Below, piece by piece: positions 1-8,023 of a stretch of 64,000 nucleotides of DNA. Below the pieces are notes generated by a model. The model was not told the DNA's origin. It ran no database searches and worked only from the letters and a program-made list of their open reading frames with translations. The translations under genes were made by a program, and so were the position numbers. This DNA comes from an uncultured Collinsella sp. (lineage in GTDB: Bacteria; Actinomycetota; Coriobacteriia; Coriobacteriales; Coriobacteriaceae). How positions within the stretch are numbered: position 1 is the first letter of the stretch; the number at the start of each line of letters is the position of its first letter. The stretch is taken from positions 1 to 64,000 of the forward strand of contig CAUCKA010000003.1 of the NCBI GenBank assembly GCA_958443265.1. Direction: 5' to 3'.

Positions 1-359
1 TCCCAACCAGCGGTCGGCAGTACCTTCTTGCTCAGCTGCTTACGCAGCTCCGAGAGCACAACGCCCGGCTCCACGCGCAGCAGAAATTGGCCTTGTTCAT
101 CGCGGCGAAGGCCCAAGTAGCGATTCATACGGGAAGTATTGAGGATATGCCCACCGTGGGGCACGGCACCGGCGGCAAGGCCGGTTCGGGCGCCCTGAAC
201 CGTTACCGGGACACGCTCGGCATGGAGCGTTTCCAAAATGGCACGGACCTCGTCTTCCGTTGTCGGAAACGAGATGCTCGATGCTTCGCCCGATGCACGA
301 GATTCATCGCGGCCATACTCTTCGAACTCATCGGTGAAGGGTTTAATGGTTGCAGACAC
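1..359 (-). CDS. FAD-binding oxidase, N-terminal part (runs off the left edge)
   Basis: The reverse strand encodes the first ~119 residues of an FAD-linked oxidase of the GlcD / vanillyl-alcohol-oxidase type, which oxidises 2-hydroxy acids such as lactate or glycolate. The readable part is the FAD-binding subdomain: a segment around PTTEDEVRAIL, then VTVQGARTGLAAGAVP, the glycine-rich loop that holds the FAD pyrophosphate, then RVEPGVVLSELR. The start is GTG at 359, with GGGGGAG six bases upstream. The C-terminal substrate domain lies outside the window, so the substrate cannot be named. Confidence 0.8.
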   Translation of the reverse strand, partial: MSATIKPFTDEFEEYGRDESRASGEASSISFPTTEDEVRAILETLHAERVPVTVQGARTGLAAGAVPHGGHILNTSRMNRYLGLRRDEQGQFLLRVEPGVVLSELRKQLSKKVLPTAGW

Positions 360-440
360 GCGAACTCCCCCTTTAGCTAACTACAGTGTTTGCAGGGAGA
401 TGTTACCGCATCGTTTCGTCGACGTGTTCGAGACCGTCTC

Positions 441-469
441 CATAATTGGCGATTTTTACGTTTGTGCAA
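441..469 (-). promoter_or_regulatory. Possible sigma70 promoter for the FAD oxidase gene
   Basis: Read on the minus strand, TTGCAC (464-469) and ATTATG (441-446) are separated by 17 bases and lie about 80 bases upstream of the GTG start. The rest of the gap between this gene and the one at 706 (about 345 bases) shows no convincing gene. Confidence 0.35.
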
Positions 470-611
470 TTCGGCGAACGGCAAGGCTTCCTCGGCAGAC
501 GATGCTTTTGACACATATCGCCCCGCCGTCGCCGACCGCTCGATTGTCGCTCGAAAAAAGTTGAAGTAATTTTTTCCACCTTTTACCTGCGGAGATGTCA
601 ATCCGTCAAGC

Positions 612-631
612 ATTTGGTCAGAAATTGGTCA
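612..631. promoter_or_regulatory. Paired 9-bp direct repeat upstream of the exported-protein locus
   Basis: ATTTGGTCA (612-620) and AATTGGTCA (623-631) are near-identical repeats with starts 11 bp apart, about one helical turn, some 75-95 bases before the first gene of the locus. This is the usual geometry of a two-site activator binding region. The regulator is unknown. Confidence 0.3.
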
Positions 632-705
632 AGTAGCGGCTGATACGGTCGGCGTCGACAACCAAAACCGATAGAAGTTTTGGCCCCAGAAGCAGGGAGG
701 TTCCC

Positions 706-1002
706 ATGGCATATTACTGGCCCCAGTACGGCGTCGCCATCGAGGTCGACGACGATCCCTATCTCCTGCCTTTCGACGAAGAGGCGTTCCCCGATACGGC
801 GGTCTACCACGTCACCACCGATGTTATCTGCGACCCCGAGTCGTTCTCGGCGCTCGCCCACCACATCGCGCGTATCCACGACATCGAGCTCCCTCACGAC
901 TTTGACGAGCTCATCTACTCGCGCCGCCTGATGCTTCACATGCTCTTTGGAGCGGACCCGTCCACGTTCGCACGTGTCTACACCACCAAGGACGCCGCAT
1001 GA
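706..1002 (+). CDS. Small hypothetical protein, first gene of the exported-protein locus
   Basis: A 98-residue acidic protein I do not recognise. It has no signal peptide or membrane segment and appears soluble; the start reads MAYYWPQYGVAIEVDDDPY. The ATG has a good ribosome site (GGGAGG six bases upstream). Its stop overlaps the start of the next gene (ATGA at 999-1002), so the two are probably translationally coupled. A cytoplasmic partner of the exported proteins that follow is possible but is only inference from position. Confidence 0.6.
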   Translation: MAYYWPQYGVAIEVDDDPYLLPFDEEAFPDTAVYHVTTDVICDPESFSALAHHIARIHDIELPHDFDELIYSRRLMLHMLFGADPSTFARVYTTKDAA

Positions 1003-1508
1003 GTGCGAAGAAGCCGCCCCGCCTCGCAGGACTGGGGCGTCGCAAGAAACTCGTCGTTGTCTGCCTGGCTATCGTCTGCGCCCTCATCGCCGTAGGGCTA
1101 TACGCCTGGCAGTCGCAGCCCGTGCCCGAAGCGGGCGCCTCAGTCACGACGGCAGAGGGCAAATCGCGACAAGAAATCCAAGATGAGCTCGATGCCATCG
1201 TCCGCGACAACATGATGACGATTTCGGTCGCGCCGGTCGCTCAGCTACAGGAGGACGGCAAGCTGCGCGTCAACGTGCAAAACGTCCAAGACAATAAATT
1301 TCCCTAGCGATTCCGCGTCATCCAAAACGACGAGACCATGTACGAATCCGGTGTGGTCGAGACCGGCAAGACAATCGAGACGTGCCCCGCCGGCGACATC
1401 AAAGAAGGCGAGGCATACATCGAGATCCAGGCACTCGATGCCAAGACCCTCGACAGCCACGGCAATCCGACACGTGTCAAGGTACGGGTTGAGCAAGCCG
1501 AGAACTAG
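999..1508 (+). pseudogene. Membrane-anchored extracellular protein gene split by an in-frame amber codon
   Basis: Translation gives a short cytoplasmic basic start, one membrane segment (about residues 20-40, VVVCLAIVCALIAVGLYAW) and an extracytoplasmic region, then TAG at 1305-1307 after ...DNKFP. The same frame stays open for 66 more codons with the same composition (RFRVIQNDETMYESGVV...) until TAG at 1506-1508. An intact ancestor would have 169 residues. The simplest reading is a single substitution, for example CAG to TAG. The first half alone (102 residues) may still be made. Amber read-through or a sequencing error cannot be excluded. Family unknown; the C-terminal half looks like a small beta-rich domain. 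Confidence 0.65.
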
Positions 1509-1598
1509 CTTTTTCGGCCGACGCGGCACCGCACGCAATTCACCAGCATTCGTCCAATCATCGCGGGGACGGCCCGCGGCGAATAGAAAGGAACGACC

Positions 1599-2198
1599 AT
1601 GGACATCACCAGGAACATGAACGGAGCCAGAGCGCTCGTCGTGGGCGCAGGGCTCGCGCTCGCGCTCGCAATGGGCGCCGCCCCGACGCCAGCTCTGGCA
1701 GCCGGGCGCGTTGGAACCACGAAAGTAATGGTCAGGACCGAGATCGACAACGTGGAGTTCAAAGTTCCGACGGTTATTCCCTTCGTCGCCAAGGCCGACG
1801 GCACGCTTCAGGGCCCCTCAGAAGACGCGACCACCATCGACAATCATTCGGCCTACGGCATCCATGTCACCAACATGAAGATCGACGCCATGAACACCTG
1901 GACCATTGCCGCCGACGCCAAGGCCGGAACCGCGCAGAATTCCATCGACTTTAAGGTCGGCCCCGACGGTGCACTCCAGAACGCCAGCGCCGCAATGCAG
2001 GAGACGGGCCTCGATCTTTCCAAGAATGCAGCCTTCGACATGGGCTACCAGGGCATTGCCGGCGGCACGGACAAAATTAAGCTCAAGACAAGCGGAAACG
2101 TCGCCCGCGTCACGCGCGACATCTTCCGCGTAACCGGCGAAGGCGATCAGGTTGCAACGATCACCTGGACGGTCGAGCCCGGTGCGCACACGGCATAA
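1599..2198 (+). CDS. Secreted protein of unknown function (signal peptide)
   Basis: A 199-residue protein with an N-terminal Sec signal peptide: a basic/polar start, the hydrophobic core ALVVGAGLALALAMGAA, and a likely cleavage after PALA-A near residue 34. The mature part is rich in Val, Thr, Lys and Asp with a pilin- or adhesin-like look (EFKVPTVIPFVAKADGTLQGP) and has no cysteines. It has no sorting signal of its own. AAAGGAA precedes the ATG. It sits between a membrane-anchored protein and two further exported proteins, so a role at the cell surface is likely. I could not assign a family. Confidence 0.65.
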   Translation: MDITRNMNGARALVVGAGLALALAMGAAPTPALAAGRVGTTKVMVRTEIDNVEFKVPTVIPFVAKADGTLQGPSEDATTIDNHSAYGIHVTNMKIDAMNTWTIAADAKAGTAQNSIDFKVGPDGALQNASAAMQETGLDLSKNAAFDMGYQGIAGGTDKIKLKTSGNVARVTRDIFRVTGEGDQVATITWTVEPGAHTA

Positions 2199-2463
2199 GG
2201 CCGTCGCCCTGGCTGCCGCCGTCAGTATCCTAGCGTTTGGGCCAGCCATGGCCTTTGCCCAGCAAGAACAGGCGCAGGCCGCCACGCAAGTGACGGTCGA
2301 CCTCTCGGAGCTCGACCGCGGCAACTGCAAGGAACCGTTGGCACAGACAGACGACAGACGATGGCTCTTGGCAGCAGGCGCCACGGCAGCAGGCGCGGGA
2401 ACCGCCGGCCTCGGTCTGCACATCAAACGCAGCCAGAAACGAAACACGGACAGGCCGCACTAA
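2182..2463 (+). CDS. Small exported protein with LAQTD-like sorting motif and C-terminal anchor
   Basis: About 93 residues starting at GTG 2182 (VRTRHKAVALAAAV...), which gives a well-formed signal peptide ending near PAMAFA. A TTG at 2152 is an alternative start. After a short mature stretch come PLAQTDD, a hydrophobic segment (WLLAAGATAAGAGTAGLGL) and a basic tail, the order seen in sortase substrates; LAQTD resembles the LAxTG motif of actinobacterial class E sortases. It overlaps the upstream gene by 17 bases. It may be a wall-anchored basal subunit for the neighbouring secreted proteins. That role is inference. Confidence 0.55.
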   Translation: MRTRHKAVALAAAVSILAFGPAMAFAQQEQAQAATQVTVDLSELDRGNCKEPLAQTDDRRWLLAAGATAAGAGTAGLGLHIKRSQKRNTDRPH

Positions 2464-2481
2464 ATTAGCTAAGGAGACCCC

Positions 2482-3912
2482 ATGGCATCGAAGAACCTTT
2501 TGCCCGTCGTCGCACTCTGCGGCGCGCTCGCAACCGGAACGCCTGTCGACGCTTGGGCGACTCCCGTCATGGCAGATTCCTTACCAGCAGCCCTAAGCTC
2601 CGCACCAAATCCGTCGAGCGCCATTGCGTGCAAGCGTTTTTCGATCGCACAGGCCGCAATCTCAACCTCGGGATGCCTTCGTCGTAATACGGACGGCTCG
2701 ATAGTCGTGGATATCAATCGTTCGAACAAGGCAAACGGCTCCCAGGCGGGGTGCGCCGTCTGCACGTGGCGCTCGATTGTGCTCGATGCAGATGGCGATC
2801 CGTGCGATTTGGGGTTGCGCATCGATATCGCTTCGGTCGATGACTCGGCGAACGGAGCGAAGGTCGCCTTCGACGGTGCGTTTTTCGAGAAAGGAGGCGG
2901 TATATGTCTGGGCTGCGCCGCCGCGAATGCAGACGATGTGCAGCCCACCCTCTCATTCACGGCATCGCTGCGGCTGACCAAGGCGGGCACCGATGCCATC
3001 GCGGCGGGAGAAGCATCCCTGCTGTTCTACGCCGCCAGTACCGAAGACACAGACATTCATTTCGAGAAGCCGGCCGGATCGCTCAGCCTTACGCGCGGGA
3101 CGGAGGCAGGCCCTATTGCGATCGATACCCACACGCTAGGCAGGCAACGCATTCTTGCCGACCCGGCGCTTCTCGAGATGGAGTGGAACGGATCCGGAGC
3201 CGTCGGGATTGTCCCCTCCGCGCTTGACGCCAAGACGCTCCCCTCAAACGACGAACCCATAAACGCAACCATACAAGAAGAGAGCACGGACAAAGAAGCA
3301 GGTGCGGGCGACACGCCGTCGCCGACAAACAGCGTCCCAGCTTCTTTCGAAGCACCGAATGAGCCCGCTACCGGTCCAAACGATCCCGAGCTCGCGGACA
3401 GTCTGGGGCTTGCTGATCCTCAGGAGATCGATGAAGGTAACTGCTGCGTGCTTGCCGCCCTCGACCACACAGAGGTCATCGATGCTGCAAACATCGAAGT
3501 TGCCGCCGCCAATCAGCCCGTCCGCAAGTCGGCCATCATCGCATTTCCCGAATCCATCGAAGTCGTCTATTTGCCATCGGGCGAGGTCGTGGCCCCAACG
3601 CTGCTCACCTTGTTGGGCGCCAAGAATACTCGAAACGAAATTAAAAAGGTCACGGTTGTCGACCCTGCAACCACCGCTAAACTGCGTCTATACGCCGTTG
3701 CCCCAGACGGAGGCAAGACCTTGGAATTCGATGGCGACACACTTCTAGCCTGGCGACGTCTGGACATTATGCAAGACGTCTCGTATCAGATCGAACTCGA
3801 AGGGTTTGATCGTGCCCGCGATGCCAATATTATCGCCGCGGCTATTGAATCCCCGCAGCGGCTTATGACACTGCGCTTTGACTACTACCCCTATGTCCCG
3901 ACAACCACCTGA
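2482..3912 (+). CDS. Large exported protein of unknown function
   Basis: A 476-residue protein with a signal peptide (LLPVVALCGALATG, likely cut after DAWA). The mature region holds several cysteine pairs (GCAVCTW, ICLGCAAA, GNCCVL) that could form disulfides, a Ser/Pro/Glu-rich low-complexity linker around residues 265-315, and a C-terminal beta-rich domain ending YYPYVPTTT. No LPxTG-like anchor or membrane segment is visible at the C-terminus. AAGGAG precedes the ATG. It closes the plus-strand run that starts at 706 and probably works with those surface proteins. Family not recognised. Confidence 0.65.
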   Translation: MASKNLLPVVALCGALATGTPVDAWATPVMADSLPAALSSAPNPSSAIACKRFSIAQAAISTSGCLRRNTDGSIVVDINRSNKANGSQAGCAVCTWRSIVLDADGDPCDLGLRIDIASVDDSANGAKVAFDGAFFEKGGGICLGCAAANADDVQPTLSFTASLRLTKAGTDAIAAGEASLLFYAASTEDTDIHFEKPAGSLSLTRGTEAGPIAIDTHTLGRQRILADPALLEMEWNGSGAVGIVPSALDAKTLPSNDEPINATIQEESTDKEAGAGDTPSPTNSVPASFEAPNEPATGPNDPELADSLGLADPQEIDEGNCCVLAALDHTEVIDAANIEVAAANQPVRKSAIIAFPESIEVVYLPSGEVVAPTLLTLLGAKNTRNEIKKVTVVDPATTAKLRLYAVAPDGGKTLEFDGDTLLAWRRLDIMQDVSYQIELEGFDRARDANIIAAAIESPQRLMTLRFDYYPYVPTTT

Positions 3913-4030
3913 GGCTTAAATGCTGCGCATCATTCCTAATACCACTTATATAACGTATTAGATGAGTCGCGATGTGCCTCGCATTTCGTTCTGCTACGAT
4001 TGCCACGTTGGCATCAATACAGGAGGGCTC

Positions 4031-4747
4031 ATGCCGGGCTTGGGAACAATCATCAACGTTGCGCTTTTAGTTGCGGGCGGTCTTTTGGGATTAGCGGGCG
4101 GCCGCTTCATTACACCGCGCATCCAAGACACGCTCATGAAAGCATCGGGGCTGTGCGTCCTGTTTATCGGCCTGGGCGGCACCATGCAAAAGATGCTCAT
4201 CATCGATGGAAAGGCGCTAGCGACCACCGGTACCACCATGCTCATCGTCTCATTTGCGCTCGGTTCGCTCATCGGCGAGGCCATCAACTTGGAGGCCGCC
4301 ATCGAGAACCTTGGCGAATGGCTCAAGCGCAAGACTGGCAGTGAGGGCGATAACGAGTTCACCAACGCTTTTGTCTCGACTTCACTCACCGTGTGCATCG
4401 GCGCCATGGCCATTGTGGGATCGATCCAGGACGGCCTGCTCGGCGACTGGTCAACGCTTGCCCTCAAGGGCGCACTGGACTGCATCATCGTCTGCACCAT
4501 GACGGCCTCGCTTGGCCGCGGCTGCATCTTCTCCGCCCTGCCCGTTGCCGTGTTCCAGGGGACGATCACGTTGTTTGCCGGCGCGCTCTCCCCCATCATG
4601 ACCACAGCAGCCCTCAACAGCCTTTCGCTCGTAGGCTCCATGCTCATCTTCTGCGTCGGCGTCAACCTCATCCGTCCTCAGACCTTCCGCACGGCCAATA
4701 TGCTTCCCTCCGTCGTCATCGCCGTCATATACGCCCTCCTGTTCTAA
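4031..4747 (+). CDS. DUF554 family multi-pass membrane protein
   Basis: About 238 residues, almost entirely hydrophobic helices. It matches the DUF554 (YdfK/YqgA-like) family of putative transporters: N-terminal GTIINVALLVAGGLLGLAGG, then a glycine-rich helix with FIGLGGTMQKM, and a conserved region with MAIVGSIQDGL and a C-terminal CVGVNLI. I chose the ATG at 4031 because AGGAGGGCTC lies directly upstream; an in-frame ATG at 3962 would add a polar extension unusual for the family. The transported substrate is unknown for the family. Confidence 0.85.
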   Translation: MPGLGTIINVALLVAGGLLGLAGGRFITPRIQDTLMKASGLCVLFIGLGGTMQKMLIIDGKALATTGTTMLIVSFALGSLIGEAINLEAAIENLGEWLKRKTGSEGDNEFTNAFVSTSLTVCIGAMAIVGSIQDGLLGDWSTLALKGALDCIIVCTMTASLGRGCIFSALPVAVFQGTITLFAGALSPIMTTAALNSLSLVGSMLIFCVGVNLIRPQTFRTANMLPSVVIAVIYALLF

Positions 4748-4768
4748 ATCTATCAACGCAGCGGTATC

Positions 4769-4798
4769 TCGAACATCTGTTTGATGCTGTGCTATGAT
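4769..4798 (+). promoter_or_regulatory. Probable promoter of the TerB/ATPase/helicase cassette
   Basis: TCGAAC (4769-4774) and TATGAT (4793-4798) are spaced 18 bases apart and lie about 40 bases upstream of the GTG start at 4835. The position fits a single promoter for all three genes. Confidence 0.4.
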
Positions 4799-4834
4799 AT
4801 GAGGTCACCGTAGCTGCGTTCGAGAGGAGGAGCG

Positions 4835-6610
4835 GTGGCCGACCAGGACATCAAGATGCTCATCGAGCGCATTATGGCCGAGGCCCGGACCCATCAGTCC
4901 GCCCGCTTCTCAAACGAAACCTACGCAGACGAGCCGATTCTCAAAACCGGCCGACAGATGCAGAATTTCCTCCCCGACCAGTACCGTAAAATGCGCGAGA
5001 TATCGCGCTGGCAGGATGACCCCAAGGGCGGTGCGGGCCGCTGGCTTTCGGAAGCCGAGCTTTTTTACCGCCAGGGCCTGCTGATGGCCGACTTTGAGGA
5101 CGACTGTCCCTACAACGGCACCTTTAAGTCGTACTTTCCCACCTACAACGCCATGAGCGACCGGCAACTGCGCGGCTACTTTACCTGGCGTGCCCAAGTG
5201 CGCCGCGGAACCGTCGAGGAAACGTCTACGTCCTTTGCCTTTCTGTATCTCTATGAGCTGATCTGCGGCATTGGCGTAGATAATCCACTCGATGGTTTTA
5301 ACAAGATCAAGGCTTTTTGGGATGTCTATCGCGCCTTCGAGCCCGGCATCGACCGGTTTGCGCGCGTGTGGCTGCAAGATTACGCCGTGTTCCACGGGCT
5401 CGACCCCAAGCTGCTTCGCGACTCTAAAACCGTCATGTTCGATAACGCCCTTATCGAACTGCGGCGCGCGGCACGAGACCTTGTACCGGCACCGTCCGGC
5501 CAGACCCCTAAGCGTCGCAAAACCTCCGAGCCCACGCTCCCCCTTCCGCCCGATGAGGTGCGCGAGGAGCGACTCATGGCCGCCATCAACGCCCTCTCCA
5601 CGTACAACCTAAGTAGCTCGCGGCTCGACCGCAGCCATCACCGCGATCTGCGCCACGTGGCGTGCGCCGTGTATGTCCGCATGGCGCGCTACTATGACAC
5701 GCACCGAAAGACCGGCATCGTGGCAAGTTTATTTGGGGAGGAGACGGCAATGCCCTACACCATGTTTGCCTCGGCCGTATTCTTTGCGCCCGAGCGCCAC
5801 GAGGACTGCGAATACCGTCTGGACCCCATCCATATCTACCGTTGCCAAAACGGTTTTTGGGAATGCATGCGGATTCACGGCAGCAGACAAAAGAGCAGCA
5901 AACTTGGCGAGATGATGCGCGCCTGCGACCAACGCCTGCGCCTGGCGCTGGACCCTGCCCATCCCCTTAAGGAAGAAAAGGTCCCCAAATATCTGGCCAA
6001 GATTATCGATGACGAGATTGTGGCATGGCTTTCGTGGGACGCCGCACACCAGCCCGTCAAGATCGATATCGATTTGAGCCAGCTGGGGCACATTCGGAGC
6101 GCTGCCGCACAAACGCGCGAAGCGCTTTTGATCGACGAGGAACGCGAGGACGGCGCGTCCGCAGAAGCCGAGGCAGCGGACTCAGGGCAACCGGAAGCCG
6201 AGCCCGTAGCCGACGCGACGGTCGAGGCGGTCGCGGCGGCTGCAGGGCAGGACGAGTCCGACGAGCCGACCATATCCACCGAACAGTTTGGTGTCGTGGC
6301 ACCGCTTCTCGCGCCGACGCCCGCGTTCGCAGCTGCTACGCCCGCGTTCGCAGCTGCTACGCCCGCTGACGCCACAAACGAACTCGCGCCCGCCGCAGAC
6401 GCCTATCTCCGCGCGCTGCTCGAGCACAACGCAGTACAGGCGGAATCGGCGGTAGTGCAATCGGAGCAGAGCGAGGACATGCTCGTCGATACCATCAACG
6501 AGGCGCTCTTTGACCTGGTGGGCGACACCGTAATTGAATTTAGCGCAGCAGGGCCGCAGATTATCGAGGACTACGAAGCAGACGTGAGAGGATACCTAGA
6601 CCATGAGTGA
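4835..6610 (+). CDS. TerB-N / TerB-C domain protein, first gene of a three-gene DNA-processing cassette
   Basis: A 591-residue protein. Residues ~60-190 match the TerB-N domain (RWLSEAELFYRQGLL, then YFPTYNAMSDRQLRGYFTWR). Residues ~385-445 and the last ~60 residues look like TerB-C (VKIDIDLSQLGHIRSAA; closing NEALFDLVGDTVIEF and EDYEADVRGYL). Between them is an acidic, Ala/Glu-rich, probably disordered insert of about 100 residues with a short tandem repeat. No enzyme motif is visible. TerB-N/TerB-C proteins are reported from comparative genomics with helicases and P-loop ATPases; I infer a scaffold or sensor role. GTG start with GAGAGGAGG. Its end overlaps the next gene by 8 bases, so the two are coupled. 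Confidence 0.75.
   Translation: MADQDIKMLIERIMAEARTHQSARFSNETYADEPILKTGRQMQNFLPDQYRKMREISRWQDDPKGGAGRWLSEAELFYRQGLLMADFEDDCPYNGTFKSYFPTYNAMSDRQLRGYFTWRAQVRRGTVEETSTSFAFLYLYELICGIGVDNPLDGFNKIKAFWDVYRAFEPGIDRFARVWLQDYAVFHGLDPKLLRDSKTVMFDNALIELRRAARDLVPAPSGQTPKRRKTSEPTLPLPPDEVREERLMAAINALSTYNLSSSRLDRSHHRDLRHVACAVYVRMARYYDTHRKTGIVASLFGEETAMPYTMFASAVFFAPERHEDCEYRLDPIHIYRCQNGFWECMRIHGSRQKSSKLGEMMRACDQRLRLALDPAHPLKEEKVPKYLAKIIDDEIVAWLSWDAAHQPVKIDIDLSQLGHIRSAAAQTREALLIDEEREDGASAEAEAADSGQPEAEPVADATVEAVAAAAGQDESDEPTISTEQFGVVAPLLAPTPAFAAATPAFAAATPADATNELAPAADAYLRALLEHNAVQAESAVVQSEQSEDMLVDTINEALFDLVGDTVIEFSAAGPQIIEDYEADVRGYLDHE
6319..6360 (+). repeat. Perfect 21-bp tandem duplication inside the TerB gene
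   Basis: The 21-bp unit at 6319-6339 is repeated exactly at 6340-6360 and encodes two successive copies of a PAFAAAT-containing heptad in the disordered linker. It keeps the frame and may vary in copy number between strains. Confidence 0.85.
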
Positions 6611-7907
6611 TACCGCATCCGCAGCACCTCGCGTGCCCAAGCGCGTCGCTGCCGTCATTCTCAACTCGCTCAAGGGCGGCGTGGTCCCGCGCATCGGCCT
6701 TCCTTACATCACCGTAGGGCGCGAGGTCGAGATCCGCGCCCTGCTCACCGATCTGAATCTCATCGCCGACGGTGGCGCGAGCTTCCGCTTTCTGGTCGGT
6801 CGTTACGGCGCCGGCAAGAGCTTTTTGCTCCAGACTATCCGCACGCACGCCATGGGCGAGGGATTCGTCGTCGCTGATGCCGACCTGTCGCCCGAGCGCC
6901 GCCTGCAGGGCGGTCAGGGACAGGGCCTTGCCACCTACCGCGAGCTCATCCGCAATATATCGACCAAGACGCGCCCCGAGGGCGGTGCGCTCAACCTTAT
7001 TCTGGATCGCTGGGTCGCCTCGTGTGCCGACGTCGACGAGTCGGTCGTCAATGCCCAACTGGCCCCGCTCGAGGAGATGGTCCACGGCTTCGACTTCACC
7101 CGCATGCTCCGCCGCTATCGCATGGCCGCATCCGGGGGCGACGAAGAGACCATGAGCCGCGTGACCAAATGGATCCGCGGCGAATACCGCACCAAGAGCG
7201 AGGCGCGCGCCGAGCTGGGCTCCTCGACCATCATCAGCGACGACGATTGGTACGACTACGTCAAACTCATCGCGCGTTTTTTGGTTTGCAGCGGCTACAA
7301 GGGCATGCTGGTGCTCATCGACGAGCTCGTGAATCTGTATAAGATTCCCAATGCCATCACGCGCCAGTACAACTACGAGAAAATCCTGACCATGTACAAC
7401 GACACACTTCAGGGCAAGGCGCAGTACCTGGGCATGATCATGGGCGGCACGCCAACCTCCATCGAAGACCGCCGCCGCGGCGTGTTCTCCTACGAGGCTC
7501 TGCGCAGCCGACTCGCTCAGGGTCGCTTTGCGCGCGAGGACCTTAAGGACATGCTCGCACCCATCATCCGCCTGCAGCCGCTCACCTATGAGGAGCTACT
7601 GGTGCTCATCGAAAAACTCATGCAAATTCACGCCGGCTACTTTGGCTGGACGCCCACGCTTACCGAGAACGACTTGGTGGACTTCCTCAAGATCGAGTTC
7701 GGTCGTGTGGGAGCCGACACGCATCTGACGCCGCGTGAAGTCATTCGTGACTTTATCGAGTTGCTCGACATCCTATGCCAAAACCCCGACGCCAACGTGG
7801 CCGAGCTGCTGCAAAGCGTCGGCGGCGACGCGCTGGCGCCGGCAGCCGCAACAGGCGACACCGATACCGCAGGCGGCGACCGTAACTTCGCCGAATTCAC
7901 CATCTAA
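6603..7907 (+). CDS. BrxC/BrxD-like P-loop ATPase (DUF2791 type)
   Basis: A 434-residue ATPase. Walker A is GRYGAGKS near residue 65 (FLVGRYGAGKSFLLQTIR); Walker B is MLVLIDELVNL near residue 240. The start of the domain (GGVVPRIGLPYITVGR), the segment GQGLATYRELIRNIS and the C-terminal TPREVIRDFIELLDIL are characteristic of the DUF2791 / BREX ATP-binding family. In BREX type 2 systems a BrxD ATPase of this kind sits beside an Lhr-like helicase, as here. It overlaps the TerB gene by 8 bases and is followed after 116 bases by the helicase. I infer that it is an ATP-driven loader or switch for DNA processing; the target is unknown. Confidence 0.8.
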   Translation: MSDTASAAPRVPKRVAAVILNSLKGGVVPRIGLPYITVGREVEIRALLTDLNLIADGGASFRFLVGRYGAGKSFLLQTIRTHAMGEGFVVADADLSPERRLQGGQGQGLATYRELIRNISTKTRPEGGALNLILDRWVASCADVDESVVNAQLAPLEEMVHGFDFTRMLRRYRMAASGGDEETMSRVTKWIRGEYRTKSEARAELGSSTIISDDDWYDYVKLIARFLVCSGYKGMLVLIDELVNLYKIPNAITRQYNYEKILTMYNDTLQGKAQYLGMIMGGTPTSIEDRRRGVFSYEALRSRLAQGRFAREDLKDMLAPIIRLQPLTYEELLVLIEKLMQIHAGYFGWTPTLTENDLVDFLKIEFGRVGADTHLTPREVIRDFIELLDILCQNPDANVAELLQSVGGDALAPAAATGDTDTAGGDRNFAEFTI

Positions 7908-7941
7908 CCTGCCAAAAAGGGACAGGTTTATTTTGGCAGGC
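7907..7941. repeat. 35-bp palindromic repeat unit (single copy), between ATPase and helicase
   Basis: The unit begins ACCTGCCAA, carries GGGACAGGTTTAT in the middle and ends TTGGCAGG, so its ends pair as a stem (CCTGCCAAAA / TTTTGGCAGG). The same unit appears twice in inverted orientation at 53722-53823. Similarity with the copy at 53722 continues past the unit (TATCTGGG, to about 7960). Here it starts on the last base of the ATPase stop codon and could weaken transcription into the helicase gene. Confidence 0.8.
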
Positions 7942-8023
7942 TCTATCTGGGCAAACGTTGAAGCAGTAATGCAGCAAGCCACTGCCCGCCGCGTTGAGAG
8001 ATTCGCTTTTGAAAGGAGGCCTC

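Noticed and set aside
377..613. Open minus-strand frame of 78 codons in the first intergenic gap
   Set aside because: No ribosome site, no recognisable motif and atypical composition; it overlaps the promoter of the FAD oxidase gene.
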